Shown: positions 47,754 to 56,998, counted from the stretch's first letter. The stretch is DNA of 64,000 nt from Vibrio tubiashii (GCF_028551255.1 NZ_CP117029.1:124001-188000), one strand, 5' to 3'. Numbers and translations: made by a program. Notes: generated by a model from the letters alone, not told the origin.

Positions 47754-48185
47754 ATGAGCCCAATGCAGATTGAAACCTTAGACCCAATAAAGCTCCCCCT
47801 TATCTCGCGTTTGTACAAAGCCTACTATCCTTCAGGCAAGGCGAAAAAGGATGAGCTGACCATTGTTGGTACTATTGAGCAGCAAATCGTCTCACTGGTT
47901 CGTTTTAGAAGTATTGAACAATTCCGTTTACTAACCGGAATGCTAGTGATACCTGAACACAGGGGAAATGGCTTAGGGCATCAGTTAATGGCTTACTGCG
48001 CTCAGCATGTTTTATCGGAGCATGATTTCTGTTTTGCCTACGCACATCTAGAAACATTTTACGCTCAACATAACTTCAAGACGATTGACGCGAGTCAGTT
48101 ACCCAACTCGCTAAAAGGACTGTTTGAACGTTATAGCCTTAAGAAGCAACTCGTAGCGATGAAGTACGTCAAACCATCTCGGTAA
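47754..48185 (+). CDS. GNAT family N-acetyltransferase
   Basis: This is a 143-residue acetyltransferase. The core motif VIPEHRGNGLGHQLMAYCAQH is the acetyl-CoA pyrophosphate loop, preceded by IEQQIVSLVRFR. Its substrate is not evident. The ATG at 47754 is preceded by GGTGAT. It stands divergent from murB and is followed after 57 bases by a regulator gene. Such small GNAT genes beside murB are seen in vibrios, from memory. Confidence 0.8.
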   Translation: MSPMQIETLDPIKLPLISRLYKAYYPSGKAKKDELTIVGTIEQQIVSLVRFRSIEQFRLLTGMLVIPEHRGNGLGHQLMAYCAQHVLSEHDFCFAYAHLETFYAQHNFKTIDASQLPNSLKGLFERYSLKKQLVAMKYVKPSR

Positions 48186-48242
48186 AGCGTTTGCTTTATA
48201 AAGCTGTTGCTCCATAATATTTTAGTGATTGAGGGAGCAAGC

Positions 48243-48866
48243 ATGAAAAGCGCCGACAAAATATTACAAACCATAAAAAGAGAGGGGGCTGTTACCGCTA
48301 AGCAGCTTGCTGACGCACTCGATATGACCACCATGGGGGCGCGTCAACACCTACAAACTCTTGAGAATGACGATTTACTTACCTTTGAAGACCTAAAAGT
48401 TAAAGTAGGAAGACCTACGCGGCACTGGTCGCTGACAAAAAAAGGTCATGCGCAATTTGCCGATCGTCACAGTGAGCTGACCATTCAAGTCATAGAAGCG
48501 GTCGAAAACTTGTTTGGTCAAGAGGGTTTGCAAAAAGTGGCAGATGAGCGAGAAGCGAAAACGTTAGCTCACTACCAAGAAGAACTCAGCCTTTGTTCGG
48601 ACTCCCTTGCTAAGCTGAAAAGGCTGGTTGAATTACGCCGACAAGAAGGCTACATGGCGGAGCTTGAAAAGACGGATTATGGTTACTTGTTGATTGAAAA
48701 CCACTGTCCTATTTGTAAGGCTGCGACACGTTGTCCGAGTTTGTGTCGCTCAGAGCTAAGTATCTTTCAGACTCTGCTTGGTGACGAGTTATCTGTCGAA
48801 CGCACAGAACATATCGTTGCTGGGCAGAGAAGGTGTGTCTATCAGATTAAAGGCATGCCAGTTTAA
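48243..48866 (+). CDS. SufR-like winged-helix regulator with cysteine cluster
   Basis: This is a 207-residue protein. The N-terminal winged helix has KREGAVTAKQLADALDMTTMGARQHLQTL (residues about 12-40) and KVGRPTRHWSLTKKG. A central amphipathic helical region follows. The C-terminal cysteine cluster is Cys155, Cys158, Cys164, Cys168 and Cys198, in ENHCPICKAATRC..LCRSEL. This layout resembles SufR and related DeoR/ArsR-like regulators, which bind an Fe-S cluster. I use the ATG 48243 with GGGAG six bases upstream. No suf operon is nearby, so its targets are unknown. Confidence 0.78.
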   Translation: MKSADKILQTIKREGAVTAKQLADALDMTTMGARQHLQTLENDDLLTFEDLKVKVGRPTRHWSLTKKGHAQFADRHSELTIQVIEAVENLFGQEGLQKVADEREAKTLAHYQEELSLCSDSLAKLKRLVELRRQEGYMAELEKTDYGYLLIENHCPICKAATRCPSLCRSELSIFQTLLGDELSVERTEHIVAGQRRCVYQIKGMPV

Positions 48867-48972
48867 AGTGTCTCAAATCTGAGAAGGTGATTTGTAGGCT
48901 CACCAACTTCGTCTGAATCGTCTATCCTTACATTGCGGTGTTGATAATTTAATCATCACTAAGGGAGGCAGT

Positions 48973-49308
48973 ATGAGTTCACCATTAATCAATCAAACCT
49001 TACCTTCTTTCGATGAGCTAATGGCACTGGCAGAGAACAATCCAGAAGGCTTTACTCAGCTAAAGCAGAATATGTGTAAAGAGATGATCCTTTCAGCTTC
49101 AGAGGAAATGCAAGACCGACTATGGGCGCAGCAAAGCCATATCGATCGTGTAGTCGGAAGCTGCAAAAACCCTAATCACGCTAATGTGCTTCTTATGCGC
49201 GAGCTCGTCTCACAAATGGTAAAATTCCAAGATGTGCTTGATGGTGATGTGAGCGATATGGGCTCTCAGTACAGTGCGCAGGTTATTCCTTTGGATGATT
49301 GGCGTTAA
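48973..49308 (+). CDS. DUF3135 family protein
   Basis: This is a 111-residue soluble protein without signal peptide or membrane segment. The pattern LPSFDELMALAENNPEGF, followed by an arginine-rich helix (QSHIDRVVGSCKNPNHANVLLMRELVSQM), fits the small DUF3135 family of gammaproteobacteria as I remember it. A good AGGGAGG ribosome site lies upstream. It precedes the groES promoter region by about 100 bases. Function is unknown; nothing in the sequence suggests catalysis. Confidence 0.7.
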   Translation: MSSPLINQTLPSFDELMALAENNPEGFTQLKQNMCKEMILSASEEMQDRLWAQQSHIDRVVGSCKNPNHANVLLMRELVSQMVKFQDVLDGDVSDMGSQYSAQVIPLDDWR

Positions 49309-49404
49309 TAAGGTTTTCTTGACTCAGCATTCCTCCAAGTTGGGGGGCATGCTTTACTTATCGGTTCTTCTCTGAACCAGATCACAAAAATCCACCCGCT
49401 CCCC

Positions 49405-49433
49405 CTTGGGTTTCCTGAATTTATCCCTCATAT
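49405..49433 (+). promoter_or_regulatory. Sigma-32-like heat-shock promoter of groESL
   Basis: CTTGGG (49405-49410, inside CCCCCTTGGG) is separated by 14 bases from CCCTCATAT (49425-49433). This resembles the sigma-32 consensus CTTGAA / CCCCATNT with the right spacing. Transcription would begin near 49440, about 75 bases before the groES ATG. No CIRCE operator is present. Confidence 0.55.
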
Positions 49434-49434
49434 A

Positions 49435-49465
49435 GAAAGCACAGACTTTGAAGCCTTGTGCTTTC
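49435..49465 (+). promoter_or_regulatory. Inverted repeat at the predicted 5' end of groESL mRNA
   Basis: GAAAGCACA (49435-49443) and TGTGCTTTC (49457-49465) are perfect complements around a 13-base spacer. The repeat overlaps the expected transcription start of the heat-shock promoter. It could be an operator or a stem at the mRNA 5' end. It differs from CIRCE (TTAGCACTC-N9-GAGTGCTAA). Confidence 0.5.
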
Positions 49466-49513
49466 GTGCAATGCAATCATCAACAACATAATCATTTTCA
49501 GGAGAGACGACCG

Positions 49514-49804
49514 ATGAACATTCGTCCATTACACGACCGAGTTATCGTAGAACGCCAAGAAGTTGAATCTAAGTCAGCAGGTGGCATCGTTCTGACTGGT
49601 TCTGCTGCAGAGAAATCGACTCGCGGTGTTGTACTAGCTGTGGGTAAAGGCCGCATCCTAGAAAACGGTACAGTGCTACCGTTGGACGTTAAAGTTGGCG
49701 ACACTGTTATCTTCGCTGAAGGTTACGGCACTAAAACTGAAAAAATCGACGGTAAAGAAGTGCTAGTTATGTCTGAAAACGACATCATGGCAATCGTTGA
49801 GTAA
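49514..49804 (+). CDS. groES: Co-chaperonin GroES
   Basis: This is a 96-residue co-chaperonin that caps GroEL. The sequence [28 protein letters not shown] includes the mobile loop (about 16-33). [13 protein letters not shown], then [13 protein letters not shown], complete the fold. The start is the ATG 49514 with AGGAGAG upstream; the longer open frame to 49448 is in the leader. It is followed by groEL after 75 bases. Just behind the stop, a 16-base copy of the groES end occurs (GCAATCATTGAGTAAT). Confidence 0.98.
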   Translation: MNIRPLHDRVIVERQEVESKSAGGIVLTGSAAEKSTRGVVLAVGKGRILENGTVLPLDVKVGDTVIFAEGYGTKTEKIDGKEVLVMSENDIMAIVE

Positions 49805-49864
49805 TAGCAATCATTGAGTAATTTTTTGCTCAGGTTCAGCTGAAAATCAAAACAAAGAATTTAG

Positions 49865-51526
<1,662 letters not shown>

Positions 51527-51550
51527 CGCGGTAAGTAGTCGTGTTAGCCT

Positions 51551-52171
51551 ACGGCCTCATTTTGTGAGGTCGTTCCCAACAAGCTACTAAATAATATAGT
51601 AGCTTGTCCTTGGAATGGGATTCCATATTGGTATCCCATTTGTTCAGTGTCGACACGCACAACTCACTGAACCGCATATCTGCGCTGTGTGTCATTTCAA
51701 CCCTTCTCTGCTAAAGCAGACTTTTGTGTACGTCCATACACAACAATACCTCCCATACAGGGGCGTGCCTGACACCACGGATCTATCTTAATCCATCTGC
51801 TACTTATGTATTAGTGGCAAGAACTAGTAGACGCTGGAGTTTAGGTGAAAGAGTTGGGTCTCTCTCGCGCAAACTGTCCTTTTTAGAGTACTTTGCTACT
51901 CAGAACAATACTGACTTCCTTCCTGAAGTAACTCTCGCTAGAGAATCATTTTCCTGACATAACCCAATATGTCATCAAATTTGATGGAATGAGGAAACAT
52001 GAACACTTGTTTCCTCCTATCAATTTTCTATTGACGAGGACATCTGCTTGAACGCCCGTTCAGTAGATGATTTTAGCTAACACACTTTAAGCTTGTGTTT
52101 GTATTGTCTTACTCTCAACAGCAGTTTGAGTTGATAAGACCTGCTTTGTAGCAAGTAGTAGCCTAGGGATA
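51551..52171 (+). ncRNA. Candidate large structured RNA (5' exon of the group II intron)
   Basis: Between groEL and the intron, about 620 bases are tiled with stem-loops. Those checked base by base: 51551-51573 (9 pairs, one G-U); 51579-51607 (11 pairs); 51614-51640 (8 plus 2 pairs); 51642-51672 (8 pairs); 51724-51743 (7 pairs). Further: 51798-51819 (7, one G-U); 51955-51974 (7 pairs); 51991-52016 (9 pairs); 52041-52069 (5 plus 6 pairs); 52106-52140 (6 plus 5 pairs). A 14-base palindrome lies at 51973-51986. No coding frame is convincing. I know no family that fits. It could be a trans-acting RNA, a mobile-element remnant or a structured groEL 3' region; groESL read-through could transcribe it. 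The likely 3' end after splicing is 54998-55055, closing with an intrinsic terminator. Confidence 0.45.
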
Positions 52172-52820
52172 GTGCAACGGACTGGTGCGTAGCTTCCTGA
52201 CAATGTACTCCCTTTCGAGGTGCGTTATTCGTGTGAGCGAATAGGGTAGATATCGGTAATGACAACCGATCGAGAGGCTTGGCTTGGTTATAAGGTTAAC
52301 GTATGTGAACTACTGATAAACAACGTCAGCCGTGACGAGCGAAATGTCTTTGTTTGTGGTGATCAACTCTGTTTGAACACTGCAATGACGCTCTGACCAA
52401 AAGGTACGTGGACAGGTTATTCCTTTTACATCTGGGAATACGCTACTGTTGTGCCACCGTTGGATAGGTAGAACCTAAGTAACTAATTGTACAAACACAG
52501 GAACTTGGTAAGCCCAATTATCTGCCCTAGTGGCAGGCAACCCGTAAGGAGAGCTGTTGGGTAAGTGGGTATGGGAACGATGGATAAAGCGAATGCTTGG
52601 CTGTAATCGCCGAGATAGAGGTTCAGACTTTGCCTCAACTCGAAAGAGTGCAGACTTCCATTATGGTCTTTAATCGTAAAAAGGCTTGTAAAGCCGAAGG
52701 GCGATAAACGGTAACTATTACCGTTGGTCGATACTAGTCCCTTTAAGGGTGAATGATATTTCACCCTTAGGGGAGAACTGTCATCACTCCTGTAAGGGTC
52801 GCAACCTTGAGGAGAGCAAG

Positions 52821-54497
52821 ATGAGTCAGACAAAGTGTCTACCTGCAACCTCATACTCGAATGTTAGCTGGCATACCATTGACTGGAAGCTGTGCTATCA
52901 AAGAGTAAAGAAGCTACAAGTTCGGGTTGCGAAAGCATTTAAACAAGACGACAACAGGCAAGTTAGAAGGCTACAGCGCATGCTAGTACGCTCTTTTTCT
53001 GCCAAAGCGATTGCGGTGAAACGGGTAACTGAGAACCGCGGAAAGAAAACACCGGGTGTAGACAAAGTACTTTGGAAAACACCTGCTTTAAAGTGGGAAG
53101 CGATCCAATCTCTGACGAGCAAAGGCTATAAGCCGATGCCGTTGAGGAGGGTTCATATCCCTAAATCCAATGGTAAAATACGACCTTTAGGAATACCGAC
53201 AATGTGTGATAGAGCAATGCAGGCACTATACCTGTTAGCACTAGAACCTGTGTCTGAAACCAAAGCGGATCGCAATAGCTACGGATTTCGACCTCATCGC
53301 AATTGTGCTGATGCTATCGAACAATGCTTCGTGAATCTCAGTCGCAAGAGCAGAGCTCAATGGGTACTAGAGGGAGATATTAAAGGGTGTTTTGATTTCA
53401 TAAGTCACGATTGGTTAATCGCCAATATCCCCATGGATAAGGTGATTCTCAAGAAATGGCTTAAAGCTGGGTTCATGGAATCTGGGAGTTGGAAACCTAC
53501 AGAAGCAGGTACACCACAAGGAGGAATAATTTCTCCGGTGCTTGCGAACATGGCATTAGATGGATTGGAAGCGGTGCTTGAATCGCACTTTGGGAAGAAG
53601 AACACCAAAGCCAGTTACAAAACTAAGGTCAATTATGTGCGTTATGCGGATGACTTCGTAATCACTGGCATCTCGAAAGAGTTGTTACAGGATGAAGTTC
53701 ACCCTCTCGTTGAAGCCTTCATGGCAGAGAGAGGGTTGTCTCTCTCGAAAGAAAAGACACTCATTACTCACATTGAAAAGGGGTTCAACTTTTTGGGTCA
53801 GAATGTACGTAAATACAATGGGAAGCTCTTAGTTAAACCGTCGAAGAAGAACGTGAAAACATTCTTAAGCAATATACAAGACTATCTCAATAGCCACAAA
53901 ACGGCTCCAGTGAGTGCAATTATTGCCAAGCTGAATCCGATGCTCCGAGGGTGGTGTAATTACCACCGATGGGTTTGTGCTAGTGAGGCATTCAAGTATG
54001 TAGACTTCCGGCTTTGGAAAATGCTTTGGCGTTGGTGTCGAAGAATACACAATAACCGACGTAAACGCTGGGTTAAAGATAAATACTTTAGAACAGTGGG
54101 AACAAGACGTTGGGTATTCAGCGCGCCAAGACCGAAAGGCGAAGATGGCTACTATCGCTTGCTTTACGCAATGCAAGTAAAAATCGAAAAGCATGTAAAG
54201 ATTATCGCTACAGCCAATTGTTACTTTCCCGAGGATGAACAGTACTTTGAAAGTTTAACGACTAGAAAGCTGAAGAAATCTTTAGGAGGTAGCTTGAGGC
54301 TTTGGAGAGTCGCTGAAAGGCAGGACTTTAGGTGTGCGGTATGCCATCAGCAGTTTGGCTCTGAGGATGAATGGGATGTTCACCATATCATTCGACGAGT
54401 TGATGGTGGCACTGACAATAGCTCAAATCTGATGTTGTTACATGTTAATTGTCATAGACAAGTGCATAATGATAAACATTATTTAGTTAATCATTAG
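52821..54497 (+). CDS. ltrA: Group II intron reverse transcriptase/maturase with HNH endonuclease
   Basis: This is a 558-residue intron-encoded protein. The start is the ATG 52821 behind GAGGAG; the open frame extends upstream without a start of similar quality. RT motifs in order: IPKSNGKIRPLGIPTMCDRAMQ, SYGFRPHRNCADAI, GDIKGCFDFISHDWL, TPQGGIISPVLANM, and YVRYADDF with the catalytic YADD at 275-278. GFNFLGQNV and a maturase domain X with LNPMLRGWCNYHRW follow. The C-terminal HNH domain has CAVCHQQF, DVHHIIRRVDGGTDN and HVNCHRQVH. The protein assists splicing and target-primed reverse transcription of the intron. All catalytic residues appear intact. Gene symbol is used for the family. Confidence 0.95.
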   Translation: MSQTKCLPATSYSNVSWHTIDWKLCYQRVKKLQVRVAKAFKQDDNRQVRRLQRMLVRSFSAKAIAVKRVTENRGKKTPGVDKVLWKTPALKWEAIQSLTSKGYKPMPLRRVHIPKSNGKIRPLGIPTMCDRAMQALYLLALEPVSETKADRNSYGFRPHRNCADAIEQCFVNLSRKSRAQWVLEGDIKGCFDFISHDWLIANIPMDKVILKKWLKAGFMESGSWKPTEAGTPQGGIISPVLANMALDGLEAVLESHFGKKNTKASYKTKVNYVRYADDFVITGISKELLQDEVHPLVEAFMAERGLSLSKEKTLITHIEKGFNFLGQNVRKYNGKLLVKPSKKNVKTFLSNIQDYLNSHKTAPVSAIIAKLNPMLRGWCNYHRWVCASEAFKYVDFRLWKMLWRWCRRIHNNRRKRWVKDKYFRTVGTRRWVFSAPRPKGEDGYYRLLYAMQVKIEKHVKIIATANCYFPEDEQYFESLTTRKLKKSLGGSLRLWRVAERQDFRCAVCHQQFGSEDEWDVHHIIRRVDGGTDNSSNLMLLHVNCHRQVHNDKHYLVNH

Positions 54498-54505
54498 CAG
54501 TTAAA

Positions 54506-54872
54506 ATGACGATAAAGTTTTTGTATAGAGGGTTCAATTTGCATACATCGAAACAACGTGCACTTATTCCAAAGCATCCTGAGGGTGATATGGAACTGGG
54601 GGTAGAGTGTGGCGATGAAAGAGCTCAATGTGGAGATAGGGATTTTTCGAGTGGAATAAATATCGGAAATGCCATTCATTCACATGAGTATATGCAAAAC
54701 GGGGAGAAAACTGCCTATAACGCTATTATCAATGGGGTTTAAGGTATTCTCTGTTAACGAACTAGTGCAAGAACCTGCATGCATAGAAGATAATGAACAT
54801 TCGGTGTATATAGGTAATGCTGCTTTCCCTGATGAAGCAATCATTGAGGAAATTGAAGTCAGCAGAAACTAA
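54506..54872 (+). pseudogene. Broken second ORF in intron domain IV, ADP-ribosyltransferase-like
   Basis: Two frames share one remnant. The first (54506-54742) begins MTIKFLYRGFNLHTSKQ and continues through FSSGINIGNAIHSHEYMQNG to a stop. The second, offset by one base, gives GFKVFSVNELV from about 54735, then EDNEHSVYIGNAAFPDEAI and IEEIEV, ending at 54872. Joined, they look like the N- and C-terminal parts of one small protein that lost its middle and frame. The LYRGF opening, the N-x-x-x-H-x-x-x-x-x-G segment and the late acidic IEEIEV resemble, from memory, small bacterial ADP-ribosyltransferase-like proteins of the Arg-Ser-Glu type. The missing middle would have held the Ser-Thr-Ser part. 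The family call is tentative; the frameshifted structure is seen directly. Confidence 0.45.
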
Positions 54873-54922
54873 ACATGTGGGAAGACGTTGGTATTTGCTT
54901 CGGTAAATACTTATAAAGGCTT

Positions 54923-54956
54923 GAGCCGTATGCGGGGAAACTCGCACGTACGGTTC
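54923..54956 (+). ncRNA. Group II intron domain V
   Basis: The 34-base hairpin starts GAGCCGTATGCG, has a GGGAAAC loop and ends CGTACGGTTC. It matches the group II domain V consensus, including the catalytic AGC at positions 2-4 and the two-base bulge on the 3' strand. It is followed by a four-base linker and the domain VI stem (54961-54994), whose 3' strand offers an unpaired A for branching. Confidence 0.93.
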
Positions 54957-55023
54957 TTAGGGGGTGGTGGCGCAGCAATGCGCTACTGCTACCCGACATC
55001 CCCCGATCTACTTATAGCGATTT

Positions 55024-55051
55024 AAAAACGGAGACTTCGGTCTCCGTTTTT
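55024..55051 (+). terminator. Intrinsic terminator behind the intron
   Basis: AAAAACGGAGAC, a TTCG tetraloop and GTCTCCGTTTTT form twelve perfect pairs ending in five T. The A run on the left makes it work in both directions in principle. It would end transcripts coming from groESL, the structured region and the intron. Its core is repeated at 56394-56418. Confidence 0.9.
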
Positions 55052-55147
55052 GTTCATAGACTTAAATCGTTAGCTTAAATACATGGTTATCATTGTTGAA
55101 GTATTATAAAGATTCTGACTTTGAGCGTAACTCAAGTGAGTGTCTAG

Positions 55148-55156
55148 TGGTATGAT
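55148..55156 (+). promoter_or_regulatory. Possible extended -10 promoter of ugd
   Basis: TGG-TATGAT is an extended -10 box about 66 bases before the ugd start. No good -35 hexamer lies at the normal distance. As a terminator precedes ugd, the gene must have its own promoter in this interval. Confidence 0.35.
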
Positions 55157-55221
55157 GCTAGCGTTTTGATTATTAGTGGGAATGTTGCTTAAGCTTTCCA
55201 TCGCGTATAATGGAGTTTATC

Positions 55222-56388
55222 GTGAAAATAGCGGTTGCTGGTACAGGTTATGTCGGGCTATCAAATGCAATTTTGTTAGCTCAAAATCATCAAGTTGTTG
55301 CACTAGATGTTGTAGAAGACAAAGTAAGACTTTTAAACAACAAGCTTTCTCCAATTGTTGATAAAGAAATAGAAGAATTTTTAGCGAGTAAAGCGTTGTC
55401 TTTTCAAGCTACAACGGTCAAAGAAGTTGCATACAAAGACGCGCGTTTTGTCGTGATTGCAACGCCCACAGACTACGACCCAGTAACTAACTATTTTGAT
55501 ACTTCCTCTGTGGAGTCGGTGATTAAAGATGTCATGACGATTAATCCTCAAGCGGTGATGGTGATCAAGTCAACCGTTCCTGTTGGCTATACTGAACGTA
55601 TCAAACAGGAACTTGGATGTAGCAATATTATCTTTTCGCCAGAGTTTCTTCGTGAAGGTAAGGCCCTACATGACAATTTACACCCTTCACGAATCATTGT
55701 CGGCGAGCAAAGCGAAAGAGCTCAAGAATTTGCCAACTTGTTAGTGGAAGGAGCGGAAAAACAAAACATCAAAGTGTTGCTGACTAACTCTACCGAAGCG
55801 GAAGCTGTCAAGTTATTCTCGAATACATACCTTGCGATGCGCGTTGCTTATTTCAATGAGCTTGACTCTTATGCTGAAGCTCATGGTTTGGATACTCGAC
55901 AAATTATTCAGGGTGTTGGCTTAGACCCGCGAATTGGCAATCACTACAATAACCCTTCTTTTGGCTATGGTGGTTACTGTTTACCGAAAGACACTAAGCA
56001 ATTGTTAGCCAATTACCAAGACGTACCAAACAATATTATTAATGCAATTGTTGAGGCAAACCGAACTCGCAAAGACTTTGTTGCCGAGTCAATTCTGCAA
56101 TGCAAACCAGAAGTCGTTGGCATCTATCGCTTAATAATGAAAGCAGGTTCAGACAATTTCCGTGCCTCATCTATTCAAGGAATAATGAAGCGCTTAAAAG
56201 CAAAGGGCGTGACTGTGGTTGTTTATGAGCCAGTGCTTGACGAGGATGAGTTCTTCCATTCGGCAGTTATTCGTGATCTCGAAGAGTTTAAAGCGCAATC
56301 TGATGTCATTGTTTCCAACCGTATGGTCGATGAGCTTGCGGATGTCACAGACAAGGTTTATACCCGAGACCTATTTGGATCAGACTGA
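55222..56388 (+). CDS. ugd: UDP-glucose 6-dehydrogenase
   Basis: Ugd oxidises UDP-glucose to UDP-glucuronate, a precursor of capsule, O-antigen or lipid A decoration. The 388-residue protein has the NAD loop [34 protein letters not shown], the [21 protein letters not shown] block, and the catalytic cysteine in [16 protein letters not shown] place the start at GTG 55222, since GGAG lies six bases before it. The gene stands alone between two near-identical terminators and away from the main polysaccharide locus. Confidence 0.95.
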   Translation: MKIAVAGTGYVGLSNAILLAQNHQVVALDVVEDKVRLLNNKLSPIVDKEIEEFLASKALSFQATTVKEVAYKDARFVVIATPTDYDPVTNYFDTSSVESVIKDVMTINPQAVMVIKSTVPVGYTERIKQELGCSNIIFSPEFLREGKALHDNLHPSRIIVGEQSERAQEFANLLVEGAEKQNIKVLLTNSTEAEAVKLFSNTYLAMRVAYFNELDSYAEAHGLDTRQIIQGVGLDPRIGNHYNNPSFGYGGYCLPKDTKQLLANYQDVPNNIINAIVEANRTRKDFVAESILQCKPEVVGIYRLIMKAGSDNFRASSIQGIMKRLKAKGVTVVVYEPVLDEDEFFHSAVIRDLEEFKAQSDVIVSNRMVDELADVTDKVYTRDLFGSD

Positions 56389-56393
56389 TACAT

Positions 56394-56418
56394 AACGGAG
56401 ACTTCGGTCTCCGTTTTT
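56394..56418 (+). terminator. Intrinsic terminator of ugd
   Basis: AACGGAGAC, TTCG and GTCTCCGTT form nine pairs followed by TTT, six bases behind the ugd stop. The sequence from ACGGAGAC through CCGTTTTTGTT is identical to the terminator in front of ugd (55024-55051). Confidence 0.9.
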
Positions 56419-56422
56419 GTTT

Positions 56423-56998
56423 TTATAGGTCTAATTGTTGGTGCACATAGCTGCGAATAAATGGAACAACTTCAGCTTCAAACCACGGGTTTTTCTTTAA
56501 CCACAAAGTATTACGTGGTGATGGATGAGGCAGGGGAAGGTAACTAGGTGCCCAGCGTTGCCATTGCTGAACTGTCTCGGTTAGTGTTTTCGGTTTATCT
56601 GGCAAATAGTAATTCTGCGCATATTGACCGATGAGTAGTGTCATTCCTATGTTAGGCAGTTGGTCAAGAACGCGCTGGTGCCAGAGTGGCGCGCACTCTT
56701 TCCGTGGTGGTAAGTCGCCACTTTTGCCTTTGCCCGGATAACATAAGCCCATTGGCATAATGGCAATCTTATTAGGATCGTAGAATGTTTCTTTGTCGAG
56801 CGCTAACCACTCACGCAGCCGATTACCGCTTGGGTCATTCCAAGGTATTGAGGTTTCATGGACTCTTGTTCCTGGCGCTTGGCCTATGATTAATAGTTTC
56901 GCAGAACTAGAGGCTTGGATTACAGGGTTGGCCCCCAGTGGCAGAGAAGGCTCGCAGACCTTGCAAGCTCGGATCTCTTTTAGTAGCGGTTCTAACAT
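56423..56998 (-). CDS. Uracil-DNA glycosylase family protein, Fe-S type
   Basis: This is a 191-residue protein of the UDG superfamily (COG1573-like). N-terminal CKVC (Cys12, Cys15) and a later Cys-x15-Cys pair (CYPGKGKSGDLPPRKEC) fit a four-cysteine Fe-S site. Motif A reads IIGQAPGTRVHETSIPWNDPSGN and motif B reads PHPSPRN. It probably removes uracil or another damaged base, but substrate range is unknown. The stop lies four bases from the ugd terminator. The start overlaps the end of the next gene by one base. Confidence 0.85.
   Translation of the reverse strand: MLEPLLKEIRACKVCEPSLPLGANPVIQASSSAKLLIIGQAPGTRVHETSIPWNDPSGNRLREWLALDKETFYDPNKIAIMPMGLCYPGKGKSGDLPPRKECAPLWHQRVLDQLPNIGMTLLIGQYAQNYYLPDKPKTLTETVQQWQRWAPSYLPLPHPSPRNTLWLKKNPWFEAEVVPFIRSYVHQQLDL

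Larger units (their letters stand above)
52172..54997 (+). mobile_element. Complete group II intron with RT-HNH protein
   Basis: The 3' end is certain: a canonical domain V (54923-54956) is followed by domain VI and the sequence CTACCCGAC. The 5' end is inferred at GTGCAAC (52172), a variant of GUGYG, about 650 bases before the protein start. Support: the seven bases before it, AGGGATA (52165-52171), pair with TATTCCT at 52418-52424 (one G-U), as IBS1 with EBS1. The downstream sequence GTAGCTTCCTGACAATG resembles domain I of chloroplast-like introns from memory. The RT and HNH domains appear intact, so the element may be active. Domain IV is longer than needed: about 425 bases lie between the protein stop and domain V and carry a broken second ORF. 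Confidence 0.85.

Noticed and set aside
49435..49465. CIRCE operator in front of groES
   Set aside because: The arms GAAAGCACA/TGTGCTTTC differ from the CIRCE sequence, the spacer is 13 and not 9, and gammaproteobacteria use sigma-32 for this operon.
51579..51680. Integron attC site among the hairpins behind groEL
   Set aside because: No GTTRRRY core sites or paired L/R boxes were found, and no cassette genes follow.
51724..51957. A 77-codon open frame in the structured region behind groEL
   Set aside because: It starts within a hairpin, has no ribosome site and a composition unlike a protein. The stem-loops explain the region better.
52443..52448. GCTACT as EBS2 pairing with AGTAGC (52157-52162)
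   Set aside because: The pairing is exact, but EBS2 should lie before EBS1 in domain I; here it lies after, so I do not claim it.
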